A stretch of 64,000 nucleotides of DNA from JACOMS01 sp964352785 (GTDB taxonomy: Bacteria; Pseudomonadota; Alphaproteobacteria; Caulobacterales; Maricaulaceae). Shown here one piece after another: positions 24,442 through 33,277 of the stretch. The DNA lies in NCBI GenBank assembly GCA_964352785.1, contig CAYGTI010000001.1:124001-188000 (forward strand), read 5' to 3'. How positions within the stretch are numbered: the first letter of the stretch is position 1; each line of letters starts with the position of its first letter. A program made the position numbers and the translations under genes. A model generated the notes under the pieces. The model ran no database searches. It was not told where the DNA came from and was given only the letters and a program-made list of their open reading frames with translations.

Positions 24442-26346
24442 TCAAGCTTCCGGCTGGGCGTCGCCAATGAGTTTGGGCTTGCTCGTGGTTGGCACGGCCG
24501 AGACAGCGGGCTTACCAGAACCATCCGGCCGTTTTGGCGCAATACCATCGGAGAGGAGGTTTGAGATCTCATCACCCGAAAGCGTTTCATATTCCAAAAG
24601 CGCCTCGGAGAGGGCCACCCAATCTTTCTTCTTTTTCTTAAGAATAGATGTGGCGGTTTCATGTGCTTCGGTCACAAAACGTTTGATCTCGCTTTCAATA
24701 AGCTTGGCCGTTTCAGGCGAGATTGACGAGCCTCGGCCAATGCCCGGGTGGAAGCTTTGCTGGTCCGTATTTTTATAGGCAATCGGACCGATAGCATCTG
24801 ACAAACCCCACTCAGTCACCATAGAGGTGGCGATCTGGGTGACATGCTCGATATCGGATGAAGCTCCGGAAGTCACTTTATCATAACCGAACTTGATTTC
24901 CTCAGCCGCGCGTCCGCCCATCGCCATGGCCATACGCGCAATCATCTCTTGGCGGCTTTGCGAAATTTGATCCCGCTCCGGCAAATATTGCACCATACCC
25001 AGCGCGCGTCCACGCGGAATAATCGTCGCTTTGTGGATTGGCAGCGAGCCCGGCATATTCAGGCCGACAATCGCATGACCCGCTTCGTGATAAGCGGTCA
25101 TTTTCTTTTCTTCTTCGGACATTGCCAATGTGCGGCGCTCTGCACCCATCATGACTTTGTCGCGGGCATCTTCGAACTCACGCAGATTAATCTTGCGCTT
25201 ATTGCGGCGCGCCGCCAGCAAAGCGGCCTCGTTTACAAGGTTGGCCAAATCCGCACCTGAAAACCCGGGCGTGCCTTTGGCGACGTAGTAAACATCCACA
25301 TCGGACGCCATAGGCTTGCCGCGCATGTGAACCTTGAGTATTTTCTCGCGGCCTTGAATATCTGGGTAAGGGACTTCGATCTGGCGGTCAAAACGGCCGG
25401 GACGCAGTAGTGCTTTGTCCAGCACATCCGGGCGGTTGGTTGCCGCGATAATGATGACGCCTTCCTGGCCGTCAAACCCGTCCATCTCAACAAGGAGTTG
25501 GTTAAGGGTCTGCTCGCGTTCTTCGTGGCCGCCCGAGGTGCCCACGCCGCGGTGACGGCCCACCGCATCAATCTCGTCAATAAAAATAATACAGGGCGCG
25601 TTTTTGCGCGCATCCGCAAACATGTCGCGCACGCGCGACGCACCAACGCCGACGAACATTTCAACAAAGTCAGAACCTGAAATTGTAAAGAACGGCACAC
25701 CCGCCTCGCCGGCGACCGCGCGGGCGAGCAGGGTTTTACCTGTACCCGGAGGGCCCACCAAGAGCGCGCCCGTTGGAATTTTCGCGCCAAGGCGTGTGAA
25801 TTTTGTTGGGTCTTCAAGAAACTCAACGACTTCTTTTAAATCTTCTTTGGCACTCTCAACACCTGCAACATCATCAAACGTCACTTTGCCGGACGGCTCG
25901 TTTAAAAGTTTCGCGCGGGATTTACCAAAACTCATAGCGCCGCCGCGTCCGCCGCCCTGCATGGAGCGCATAAACATCAGGGTAATACCGATAATTAAAA
26001 CCAGCGGCAGAAGGCTAACGAGGCCAGAGACAAGCGCGTTGCGCTCACGTGGACCTTCATAGTCAAGGGCGACACCATTATCGAGGTAAAGAGAGTTACG
26101 GTCCAGGTCGACGACCCCGCCTTGGGACTCGAACTTTGTCCCGTCCTTCTTTTCTCCGGTAATTTTACCGTTACCATCAATATTTGCGCTTCTTATTTCG
26201 CCGGCTTTGACTTGTTCGACATGTTCAGAATAGCTGACTTTTTGAAGCTCAGGTGCTTGCAGTGAGTTTTGCGAGACCGAAATCATCACAATAAACATCA
26301 AAATCACGAGCGCCCACATGGCCAAATTACGCATATTTAAATTCAT
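24442..26346 (-). CDS. ftsH: ATP-dependent zinc metalloprotease FtsH
   Basis: FtsH is a membrane-bound AAA+ protease that degrades misfolded membrane proteins and regulators. The 634-residue chain has two membrane helices (residues 6-26 and about 104-126) around a small periplasmic domain. Walker A follows at 198-205 (GPPGTGKT), Walker B in CIIFIDEIDAVG, and the SRH region ends in LLRPGRFDRQIEVPYPD. The zinc site HEAGH lies at 420-424. Everything needed for activity is present. It sits after tilS and before the membrane-bound XRE regulator in the Tol-Pal/FtsH/folate run. Confidence 0.98.
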   Translation of the reverse strand: MNLNMRNLAMWALVILMFIVMISVSQNSLQAPELQKVSYSEHVEQVKAGEIRSANIDGNGKITGEKKDGTKFESQGGVVDLDRNSLYLDNGVALDYEGPRERNALVSGLVSLLPLVLIIGITLMFMRSMQGGGRGGAMSFGKSRAKLLNEPSGKVTFDDVAGVESAKEDLKEVVEFLEDPTKFTRLGAKIPTGALLVGPPGTGKTLLARAVAGEAGVPFFTISGSDFVEMFVGVGASRVRDMFADARKNAPCIIFIDEIDAVGRHRGVGTSGGHEEREQTLNQLLVEMDGFDGQEGVIIIAATNRPDVLDKALLRPGRFDRQIEVPYPDIQGREKILKVHMRGKPMASDVDVYYVAKGTPGFSGADLANLVNEAALLAARRNKRKINLREFEDARDKVMMGAERRTLAMSEEEKKMTAYHEAGHAIVGLNMPGSLPIHKATIIPRGRALGMVQYLPERDQISQSRQEMIARMAMAMGGRAAEEIKFGYDKVTSGASSDIEHVTQIATSMVTEWGLSDAIGPIAYKNTDQQSFHPGIGRGSSISPETAKLIESEIKRFVTEAHETATSILKKKKKDWVALSEALLEYETLSGDEISNLLSDGIAPKRPDGSGKPAVSAVPTTSKPKLIGDAQPEA

Positions 26347-26464
26347 GGATTTTCCTACGTCTTACTATGGTAGCCTTGGTTCTAGGCTTATTTGATTAAC
26401 ATATAGGGGCGAGCGCTGCAAAGTTAAGACCCTGCGGCGCAAAATCACATCTATTTTACCGCTT

Positions 26465-27739
26465 TTATTCCGAGGTGAGTCCCGGCGATAAAAGTCTATG
26501 CAAACGCGGGGCCACCAAACACGTATAAAAGACGTCACTATCCGGATCGGAGCCCGTCAAAATCTTGGCCATCCCGTCCGCCGTCCATATGGCTGGAAGC
26601 CCGTCTTTAAACACATACGGAATCTCAGTTGGCATGTTTGTAATTTTGTGCGGGCAAGAACGCGCCGTGCCAAGCGTCCAACCGCTGCTCCGGGCTTTCA
26701 CCTGAAAACGTCCGTCCCAGAGGGTGATATTTGCGCGCTCTAAAGCAAAGGGCTGGAGGGGCGGTTGATCATGACGCCCTTTTGCGGCCACAGGATCGCG
26801 CCCGATCACCCAGCCGTCTTTGCGCTTCATGACCATCGCTCCGGCCAGTGTCATACTTTTGAAATCCGCCCGCTTCATGGCCGCCGCGAGCGCCTCCGCT
26901 TTCCCGTTATCAATCGGGCCACCCGAACCAGACGCGGCGCGCAGAAAAATTTTAAGCAAAGCGGTCGGTGCAGGTCTATGCAAGGTCATAAGGCCTACCG
27001 CGTTTACGCTGACATGCGCCTTATAAAACTCGGAGAACCTGCCGCGCTCTTCATCCAGCCTCGTACGGTTTATTCGGGCTGCTTGTAGAAGCGCCTCCGT
27101 TTTTTTAAGATCGCCCTCAAGTGTATCCCGGGCCTGAATACGAGAGAAGACGCGGTTTTCATTACTCGGGTCTTCGCTCCACGTTAAATTATGCTCCGCG
27201 TTGTAAGCCCGGAGCTCTTGGCGGCTATACTCCATTAAGGGCCGCAAAAGCGTGACATTTGCCAGTTCAGGCCAGACTGGCGCATAGACCTCATCGCTCA
27301 TGCCTGCCGCGCCGCGCCAATCGGTCCCGCGCGCGGTCCGCATGAGGAGCGTCTCTGCTTGATCATCGCGCGTATGGGCGGTCAAAAGGGACTTAATTCC
27401 GGCGCTCCGGCAAACTTGACCCAACAAAGCATAACGCGCGTTACGGGCTTTTTCCTGCAAGCCCGTAGACGGGTCATCATGCGTCCACGTTAAAATTTCT
27501 GTGTTCAAACCAAAACTATGAGCAAAAGACTGCGCGGCGAGAGCTTCCGCCCGCGAGCCCGCCCGCAAGGCATGGTCGACAATCAGAATAAGCGGCGCGG
27601 GTCTATGATCTCTAAGCATATGCACAAGAGCCGTACTGTCCCCGCCGCCGGAGAAAGCGATAGCAAGAGGATGGTCAGGTAAGGTCTTCACCGTAAATAT
27701 ATGCCCGAGCGGCAGGCCACAAAGGGCGGCAAGCCCCAA
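26465..27739 (-). CDS. tilS: tRNA(Ile)-lysidine synthase
   Basis: TilS attaches lysine to cytidine 34 of the CAU tRNA so that it reads AUA as isoleucine, an essential step. The 424-residue protein has the PP-loop motif SGGGDST at residues 30-36, the conserved LIVDHALR, AHTRDDQAETLLMR and the RPLMEYSRQELRAY region, followed by a less conserved tRNA-binding half. The only start in the right place is TTG at 27739, eight bases after the cpoB stop; a GTG at 27691 would still keep the P-loop. Position between cpoB and ftsH is standard for alphaproteobacteria. Confidence 0.92.
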   Translation of the reverse strand: MGLAALCGLPLGHIFTVKTLPDHPLAIAFSGGGDSTALVHMLRDHRPAPLILIVDHALRAGSRAEALAAQSFAHSFGLNTEILTWTHDDPSTGLQEKARNARYALLGQVCRSAGIKSLLTAHTRDDQAETLLMRTARGTDWRGAAGMSDEVYAPVWPELANVTLLRPLMEYSRQELRAYNAEHNLTWSEDPSNENRVFSRIQARDTLEGDLKKTEALLQAARINRTRLDEERGRFSEFYKAHVSVNAVGLMTLHRPAPTALLKIFLRAASGSGGPIDNGKAEALAAAMKRADFKSMTLAGAMVMKRKDGWVIGRDPVAAKGRHDQPPLQPFALERANITLWDGRFQVKARSSGWTLGTARSCPHKITNMPTEIPYVFKDGLPAIWTADGMAKILTGSDPDSDVFYTCLVAPRLHRLLSPGLTSE

Positions 27740-27747
27740 GCCCGGCT

Positions 27748-28656
27748 CTAACAGCCCGTGCGCGCAAGCTCAGTGCGCGCTTTCTCGCGCACACTCGCCG
27801 GAGCATTCGGATATTGGGACGGAAAACTATCCAGCGTTTGGCAAGCCTCTGATTGCTTACCTAGACCGCGCAGTGCTGCCGCGAGCCTGACCATAGCGTC
27901 CGGCGCTTTGACGCCTTGTGGCGCTTTGCGCATTGATGTGATGTAGGCTTCGGCGGCGTCTGCATAGCCTTGGCGTACATAATAGGTCTCGCCGAGCCAG
28001 AAGCTGATCTCGCCCGCATCGGGCGCATCTGGCACAGCCTCAATGTAAGTTTTGAAATCCTGCTGCGCGCCCGCAAAATTACCTTCCGCCATTTTTTGCT
28101 TCCCGGCCATAGGCAGGGCCGCAATAGCCGCGTAATCTTGCTGTATCGGGATGGTCATTTCCTTAAATACGGGCGGCGCAGGCAGAGAGGACGGCTGTCC
28201 GGGCGCGCCCGCCATGGATTGATCATTATTCGGAGGCAAGGCTTGCTCTAAAGACCCTGAGGCCGGAGGCACATAGCCAAAGGGTTGGAGTTGAGACTGC
28301 AGCTGAGGGTTTGGCTGCGCGAGCAAATCCACAGCGTCCAAATGTATACGTGTGCGCTCGGACAGCGCCTCAAGCTCTTGAACCGCTTGGTTCACAGCCG
28401 CCAATTCTGCGCGTAGATTATCCCGTTCAAACCGAAGACGCTCCACCTCGCCCGTTAAGTTGCGCTGAGAGGCCTCTAGCACATCAATGCTCTGCATCAG
28501 GCGTTCAGCCGCAGGATCACCCGTAAGCATCCGGTTTTCAAGCCGCAATAACCGCTCAGCTAAAGCAGAGTTTTGCGCGGCTAATTCTTTTTTGCTTTGC
28601 GCGGCGGCAGGCATTGAAATGAGCAACACCAGAATGATAAAAATAAAACGGTGCAT
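27748..28656 (-). CDS. cpoB: Cell division coordinator CpoB (YbgF)
   Basis: CpoB is a periplasmic protein that links peptidoglycan synthesis to Tol-driven outer membrane constriction. The 302-residue chain has a signal peptide (MHRFIFIILVLLISMPAAAQS). A trimerising coiled coil follows at about residues 20-110, with leucine and glutamate heptads (LAERLLRLENRML). A proline and glutamine rich linker comes next, and the C-terminal part holds three tetratricopeptide-like repeats (YDAA-type: AQQDFKTYIEAVPDAP, GEISFWLGETYYVRQGYADAAEAY). It lies 37 bases after pal. Confidence 0.9.
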   Translation of the reverse strand: MHRFIFIILVLLISMPAAAQSKKELAAQNSALAERLLRLENRMLTGDPAAERLMQSIDVLEASQRNLTGEVERLRFERDNLRAELAAVNQAVQELEALSERTRIHLDAVDLLAQPNPQLQSQLQPFGYVPPASGSLEQALPPNNDQSMAGAPGQPSSLPAPPVFKEMTIPIQQDYAAIAALPMAGKQKMAEGNFAGAQQDFKTYIEAVPDAPDAGEISFWLGETYYVRQGYADAAEAYITSMRKAPQGVKAPDAMVRLAAALRGLGKQSEACQTLDSFPSQYPNAPASVREKARTELARTGC

Positions 28657-28693
28657 AAAGCTGTCCAGTTACCGCACAGGCGGCCATGTTAAA

Positions 28694-29269
28694 TTATCCG
28701 ATTGTACCGGAAATAAGGTTGGTATGCGCGTTTCGATTAGCGGCCCAGCCCTGTTCGGTCGAACGGGCGTCAATAGGACGTTCTTTCCCATAAGACACAG
28801 TTGTAAGGCGGATTGGCGGTACGCCCAAGCTAACAAGGAAGGATTTCACGCTTTCGGCGCGGCGGGCTCCGAGCGCAAGGTTATACTCACGTGTACCGCG
28901 CTCATCGGCATTCCCTTCAATCACGGCTGTAACTTGTGGATAACGGCCCAGCCAATCGGCTTGGCGGCGCAAGACGTCACGTGCCTCGGCGGACAAATCA
29001 AACTGGTCATAGCCGAAATAAATACGACCGGAACCGCCCGTATAATAAATGAAATCATCGGTACTGCCGGGTATGGGGCCGATGAAAGGCTGCGTAGTAG
29101 GCCCAAGATTATCTTGCGTTACGGGGCGTGTCGGGGCGGGCGTCACAGGCATAGGCGCTGGCATTTGCCGCTCGGCAACGGGTTCCGGCTCCTCAAAGGT
29201 TTCCGGTGCACTTGCGCAAGCTGCTAGAAATGTCAAAGACAGCGTCAAAAGCCCTAATTTTCGTATCAT
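28694..29269 (-). CDS. pal: Peptidoglycan-associated lipoprotein Pal
   Basis: Pal anchors the outer membrane to peptidoglycan and moves to the division site with the Tol motor. The 191-residue protein begins with a lipoprotein signal ending in LTFLAACAS, cysteine 18. A proline-rich spacer (about residues 25-60) follows, and then an OmpA-like domain. This domain shows YFGYDQFDLSAEARDVL, AVIEGNADERGTREYNLALGARRAESV and the peptidoglycan-binding aspartate and arginine. It is preceded by a 145-base gap with a hairpin and a direct repeat. Confidence 0.96.
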   Translation of the reverse strand: MIRKLGLLTLSLTFLAACASAPETFEEPEPVAERQMPAPMPVTPAPTRPVTQDNLGPTTQPFIGPIPGSTDDFIYYTGGSGRIYFGYDQFDLSAEARDVLRRQADWLGRYPQVTAVIEGNADERGTREYNLALGARRAESVKSFLVSLGVPPIRLTTVSYGKERPIDARSTEQGWAANRNAHTNLISGTIG

Positions 29270-29301
29270 GTTTATGTCCTTCGTCCCGTTTCTCTAATTA
29301 A

Positions 29302-29316
29302 AGCCGCCCAGCGGCT
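29302..29316 (-). terminator. Hairpin between tolB and pal, possible weak terminator
   Basis: AGCCGC and GCGGCT form a perfect six-base stem around a three-base loop. Read on the minus strand the stem is followed by TTTAATTA, a short and broken T tract. It could reduce transcription from tolB into pal or be an RNA processing site. The evidence is structural only. Confidence 0.4.
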
Positions 29317-29344
29317 GTTGTTCAAGCAAAACAATATGAATTTT

Positions 29345-29379
29345 TATTAGGGTTACTCATTTCTATTAAGGTTACTCAT
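29345..29379. repeat. Short tandem direct repeat upstream of pal
   Basis: TATTAGGGTTACTCAT at 29345-29360 is repeated as TATTAAGGTTACTCAT at 29364-29379, with one mismatch and a 19-base period. It lies in the tolB-pal gap. A protein-binding site is possible, but nothing else supports it. Confidence 0.5.
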
Positions 29380-29414
29380 GCCTAAACCCGAGATGACATG
29401 TGTTCATGGCGATA

Positions 29415-30731
29415 TTATGGCAACAACGGCGACCAAGCCGGGTCCGAGGCATTACCGGGGGTACGCACTTTGCGCAGGTTCCGACCCGTTAAATCAACGG
29501 ACCAAACTTCGCTGCGGCCATTCGTGCCGCGCGTCTCTCTCGAAAATAAAATCACGCGCCCATTTGGTGACCATGTCGGGCCCTCATCCAGATAGCTCTC
29601 GGTTAAAATCCTCTCACCAGAGCCGTCAGGGTTCATGACGCCAATCGAAAACTTCCCGCCGGAGCTTTTGGAAAATGCAATTTTATCGCCGCGCGGTGAC
29701 CACACAGGCGCTGAATAACGCCCATTGCCAAAGCTGATACGCCGTACATTCGCCCCATCGGCGCTCATGGTGTAAAGCTGGGGCGAGCCGCCGCGATCAG
29801 AATTGAACACAATTTTATCTCCGCCGGGCGCGTAGCTCCCCGAGACATCAATTCCGGGTGATGAGGTCAGGCGCTTGGTGGAACGGGAGCCTAAGTCCAT
29901 AGTATAAAGATCGCTATTTCCCCGCCGGAAAAGCGTGAGCAACATCGTATTTCCATCGGGGGAAAATCTTGGCGAAAAGGTCATTCCCGGAAAATTACCC
30001 AAAAGCTCGCGCTGCCCGGTTTCTATATCCAGGATATAAATTTGCGGCACGATGGACTCGTAGGACATAAAAGTGATTTTTTGTGCATTAGGAGAATAGC
30101 GCGGCGTAAGAACTATATCCGACCCCGTTAGCAAATATTGTGGGTTGGCTCCATCTTGATCAATAATGGCGAGGCGCTTTAACCTGTTGGTCTTTGGCCC
30201 TCTTTCATCCACAAATACGATACGGCTGTCGAAATAACCTGTCTCCCCTGTCAGTTTTTCATAAATAGAATCAGAGACTTTGTGCGCAATGCGCCGCCAA
30301 TTATCAGGCGTTGTCGCGAACCGCAGACCTGAGAGCTGCGTTCCTCGGTAAACGTCCCACAGCCGAAATTCTACGCGCAAGCGGCTCGGCGACTCGCGCA
30401 CGATACGGCCCGAGACAAGGGCCTCGGCTTTGATCACCCGCCAATCTGCGAAGGTCGGCTTGTAATTAATGTCGGTCTGTGTTTCCAGAAATGACGCAGG
30501 ATCCAAAGATCGAAACAAACCCGAGCGGTTTAAATTTGCACGTATAACCTCGGCCATATCAGCGCCAATTTGAGCCGTCACAGCGTCATCAGCGGTAAAA
30601 TTCGGCACCGCGATTGGCGCAGGTTCAAGATTGCCTTGTGTAATATCGATCTCAAGCTGAGCATTAGCCGCGATCGGCAGAGCCGCCGCGCAAAGAACAA
30701 ATAAGGCATAAAAACAAATAAAACGTATCAT
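29415..30731 (-). CDS. tolB: Tol-Pal system protein TolB
   Basis: TolB is a periplasmic beta-propeller that binds Pal and colicin-like partners and is released through TolA. The chain has a signal peptide (MIRFICFYALFVLCAAALPIAANA), an N-terminal domain with ITQGNLEPAPIAVPNF, and repeated propeller blades recognisable as SPNAQKITFMSY, FSPDGNTMLLTL, APGGDKIVFNSDRGG and SPRGDKIAFSK. The ATG at 30731 shares one base with the tolA stop (TGATG), so translation is coupled. It ends with DPAWSPLLP, the usual C-terminus. Confidence 0.96.
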   Translation of the reverse strand: MIRFICFYALFVLCAAALPIAANAQLEIDITQGNLEPAPIAVPNFTADDAVTAQIGADMAEVIRANLNRSGLFRSLDPASFLETQTDINYKPTFADWRVIKAEALVSGRIVRESPSRLRVEFRLWDVYRGTQLSGLRFATTPDNWRRIAHKVSDSIYEKLTGETGYFDSRIVFVDERGPKTNRLKRLAIIDQDGANPQYLLTGSDIVLTPRYSPNAQKITFMSYESIVPQIYILDIETGQRELLGNFPGMTFSPRFSPDGNTMLLTLFRRGNSDLYTMDLGSRSTKRLTSSPGIDVSGSYAPGGDKIVFNSDRGGSPQLYTMSADGANVRRISFGNGRYSAPVWSPRGDKIAFSKSSGGKFSIGVMNPDGSGERILTESYLDEGPTWSPNGRVILFSRETRGTNGRSEVWSVDLTGRNLRKVRTPGNASDPAWSPLLP

Positions 30732-31525
30732 CAAATTTCCGGTTTAAATCTCAGGGTCATATCCTTCCAGCTATCATACTTTGCCGCAGGGAGGAAATCG
30801 TAAGGTGCACATTTGGACACAGCATTAACAGCGCGCTGCGCCGCAACACGCATGAATGGGTTGGGCGACGCATAAATCCTCGCTCTATCCACCAACTCTG
30901 CACGATTAACCTGGCCATCCGGGCGCAGAGAGACCCGCACACGCATAACCAGTTCTTCGGGGTTTTTGGCATCCAGCGGTATCCGCCAGCATTTATACAT
31001 CGCGGTTCGAAGGGCATCCAATTCGCTTAGCGTAAGCTCACTGCCTAGTCCCTGTTGTTGGCGAGCTGTCTCGGCAAACTCATAAAGGCTCTTTTCCGAC
31101 TGTGTCGCTTGTTGTTGGTTTTTATCGGGCTGCGCGGCCCGGGTTTTGTCAATCAGGGCCGACATATTATCCAGATCAAAGCTTGGCTTTTTAAGCTCCG
31201 GCTTAGGCGTGGGGGCCGCTTCGGACGTATCACCGGGTGCGGGCTGAGTTTCCGGATCGGGCGCAAAGTCCTCAGCGCGGTCTGCCGCCTCGCCGTCTTC
31301 ATCGGCGTTTTTCATCGGCGTTTCGAGTTGCATCGGCTCCGGCGCGGGATCCGGCACCTGGCCTTTAACGGAAGCTTTGATGTTGGTAAACTCATCCACG
31401 GTCAGAAGCTCGACAGGAATGATTGTGCTCTGTGCGTCCAGCGCTTCGTATCGGGACAAGGCCGTCAGACTACCTGCGAAAACAACCACGTGAAGGATCA
31501 GCGATATGAGCCACCCAAACTTCAC
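30731..31525 (-). CDS. tolA: TolA-like energy transducer
   Basis: This is the transmembrane arm of the Tol system, carrying force from the TolQR motor to TolB and Pal. The 264-residue protein starts with GTG at 31525 and has one membrane helix (LISLILHVVVFAGSLTAL). A long acidic proline-rich region spans the periplasm (about residues 45-135), and a C-terminal domain carries LDALRTAMYKCWRIPLDAKNPEELVMRVRVSLR, the TolA/TonB C-terminal fold. It is shorter than enterobacterial TolA and lacks the long lysine-alanine helix, as is common in alphaproteobacteria. Confidence 0.9.
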   Translation of the reverse strand: MKFGWLISLILHVVVFAGSLTALSRYEALDAQSTIIPVELLTVDEFTNIKASVKGQVPDPAPEPMQLETPMKNADEDGEAADRAEDFAPDPETQPAPGDTSEAAPTPKPELKKPSFDLDNMSALIDKTRAAQPDKNQQQATQSEKSLYEFAETARQQQGLGSELTLSELDALRTAMYKCWRIPLDAKNPEELVMRVRVSLRPDGQVNRAELVDRARIYASPNPFMRVAAQRAVNAVSKCAPYDFLPAAKYDSWKDMTLRFKPEI

Positions 31526-31530
31526 AGCAC

Positions 31531-31977
31531 TTATTTCGACGTCGGATCCGTCACCAGACCCAAATTAGAGAAACCCGCCGCGTTGATCCGGGCCATGACT
31601 TTCATAACATCACCATAATCACTGCCCGTGTCGCCGCGCAGGTAAATGCGTTCTTCATAACCATTAGCGGAAACAGCCACGAGGCGCTCGACAAGTTGCT
31701 CAAGTGTAACCTGAGTATCCTGGATGAATACGGCCCCGTTTCTGTCAACAGAAATAGTAATCGGCTCTGTTTGCGATGGTAGTGATTTCGCATCTGTCTT
31801 GGGAAGCTCGACAGGAACACCAACGGATAAAAGCGGCGCGGCAATCATAAACACGATCAAAAGCACCAACATCACATCGACTAGCGGCGTGACGTTAATC
31901 TCGGCGTTCAGGCCATGCCGCCGGGCGCGCCGCCCCCGTCCGCCGTCGCGCGCTGCAGACCCAAGACGCATCGCCAC
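31531..31977 (-). CDS. tolR: Tol motor protein TolR
   Basis: TolR (ExbD family) pairs with TolQ to form the proton-driven motor. The 148-residue protein has a basic N-terminus, then one membrane helix with the functional aspartate in INVTPLVDVMLVLLIVFMIAAPLL. A periplasmic domain follows with the family pattern ERIYLRGDTGSDYGDVMKVMARINAAGF. The GTG at 31977 is nearest to the tolQ stop, and an ATG two codons later is equally possible. A basic cytoplasmic stretch precedes the helix (GGRGRRARRH). Confidence 0.95.
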   Translation of the reverse strand: MAMRLGSAARDGGRGRRARRHGLNAEINVTPLVDVMLVLLIVFMIAAPLLSVGVPVELPKTDAKSLPSQTEPITISVDRNGAVFIQDTQVTLEQLVERLVAVSANGYEERIYLRGDTGSDYGDVMKVMARINAAGFSNLGLVTDPTSK

Positions 31978-31979
31978 AG

Positions 31980-32708
31980 CTAAACCCCCTTGCTAATTTT
32001 GCGTGATAGGATCGCAGAGAGCTCATCTGTGTAGCCCTCCAAACGTCCCGCATAACGGTCCAAATCAGCAGAGAATTTATTGTAGAATATAACCGCAGGG
32101 ATAGCAGCGATGAGGCCAAGGGCCGTCGCGAACAGGGCTTCGGCGATACCCGGGGCGACAACTGACAAATTGGTATTTTGCGTGGCCGCTATCGCGCGGA
32201 AGGAATTCATAATCCCCCAAACTGTCCCGAACAGCCCTATAAACACAGAGGCCGAACCCACAGTCGCTAAAACGCTCATACCGCGTTCGGCTTTAGCCAG
32301 TTCCCGGTTCACGACAAGTGACATGACGCGGTCAATCCGGTCTTGCGTGCCCAGAATGGTTGTCCCGCCGCGCCCGTCCGGGCTTTTGCTCTCGTTCCAT
32401 TCGCGCATAGCCGCCGCAAACACGCGGGCCATAGGATCTTTTATATCACCAGCTAGGCCGCTGGAGAGGTCCTCCAGGGTGCGGCCCGACCAAAATGTGT
32501 CCTCGAACAAAGTTGCGCGTTTCTTGAGCAAATAGAATGTAATGAATTTATCAATGGCAATCGCCCATGACCACAATGACGCCGCGACCAAAATTAACAT
32601 GACCGCTCTGACCACCCATCCCGCATGCAAAAACAACGCCCAGAAACTAAAGTCTCCAATAGTCGCCGAATCAATAGTCGCTTGAAGTACAAGGGAAAAT
32701 AAAGTCAT
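31980..32708 (-). CDS. tolQ: Tol motor protein TolQ
   Basis: TolQ (ExbB family) is the stator that channels protons for the Tol-Pal system. The protein has three membrane helices: one near residues 20-40 (VVRAVMLILVAASLWSWAIAI), and two late ones in STVGSASVFIGLFGTVWGIMNSF and ALFATALGLIAAIPAVIFYNKF. The conserved threonine and glycine of the last two helices are visible. I start it at the ATG at 32708; an in-frame GTG at 32738 lacks a ribosome-binding site. It is the first gene of the minus-strand run. Confidence 0.95.
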   Translation of the reverse strand: MTLFSLVLQATIDSATIGDFSFWALFLHAGWVVRAVMLILVAASLWSWAIAIDKFITFYLLKKRATLFEDTFWSGRTLEDLSSGLAGDIKDPMARVFAAAMREWNESKSPDGRGGTTILGTQDRIDRVMSLVVNRELAKAERGMSVLATVGSASVFIGLFGTVWGIMNSFRAIAATQNTNLSVVAPGIAEALFATALGLIAAIPAVIFYNKFSADLDRYAGRLEGYTDELSAILSRKISKGV

Positions 32709-32753
32709 AAAATCAGGTCTTTCATTGCGCAGACTCACTGCAAGGCATTGGAG

Positions 32754-32852
32754 ACATAGTGCGTCTATGTGTCATTTTCGCGGCTCAGATGCCAATTAAC
32801 AGACTGTAAGATTGAATCTGTGTTATAAACTGTTAACCACACTGTTAGTGTG
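32754..32852. promoter_or_regulatory. Two short palindromes in the tolQ/lipoprotein divergent region
   Basis: ACATAG at 32754-32759 pairs with CTATGT at 32765-32770 around five bases. CACACT at 32838-32843 pairs with AGTGTG at 32847-32852 around three bases. Both lie in the 230 bases between the divergent starts of tolQ and the small lipoprotein gene, where promoters for both must be. They are candidate regulator sites. No consensus for a known regulator was recognised. Confidence 0.35.
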
Positions 32853-32938
32853 CGCCGAATATACACACAATGAATTTTTTGCGCGCGGCATAATTCAGAC
32901 ACAAACGGATGATACAAAGTCCGTTAAAAGGAGCATTT

Positions 32939-33277
32939 ATGGTACGTTTTCATGTTTTACTTACGGCGGGCAGCTTTATCGCTCTGTCTGCCTGTGCTGC
33001 AACACCTGACCCCATCGCAGAAACCATCGAGATACCGACCCAACCGATTGAAACCTGCGTCCCCGTTTCAGCTTTAAAGCAGGTCATCGTGCCGGCGGTT
33101 ACAAAAAAAGTCATCGCGATTACTCAAATTGAAAATCCGCCTTATGAACCTATTCAGCGCCGCGAAGAACAAACTCGCGTTGTGACGCCGGAGCAGGTTT
33201 TTTATGTGGACGAGTCCGGCAAAGAAGTCACTGACATATGCGATGCGCCCGTTACGCCCGAAACTATGGAGCCTTAA
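32939..33277 (+). CDS. Small hypothetical lipoprotein
   Basis: The protein has 112 residues and begins with a lipoprotein signal, MVRFHVLLTAGSFIALSACAATP, with lipobox LSAC and cysteine 19. The mature part is short and mostly beta-like (VIVPAVTKKVIAITQI, EEQTRVVTPEQVFYVDESGKEV) and holds two further cysteines (TCVP and DICDAP), which could form a disulfide. The start ATG follows a good AAGGAGC site. I do not recognise the family. It diverges from tolQ, and its 3' end overlaps the convergent GT-C gene by 14 bases. An envelope location is likely. Confidence 0.75.
   Translation: MVRFHVLLTAGSFIALSACAATPDPIAETIEIPTQPIETCVPVSALKQVIVPAVTKKVIAITQIENPPYEPIQRREEQTRVVTPEQVFYVDESGKEVTDICDAPVTPETMEP

Noticed and set aside
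29380..29400. GAGATGACATG as a fourth copy of the palindromic repeat family after tolB
   Set aside because: Only one short arm matches and there is no second arm, so it is likely chance.
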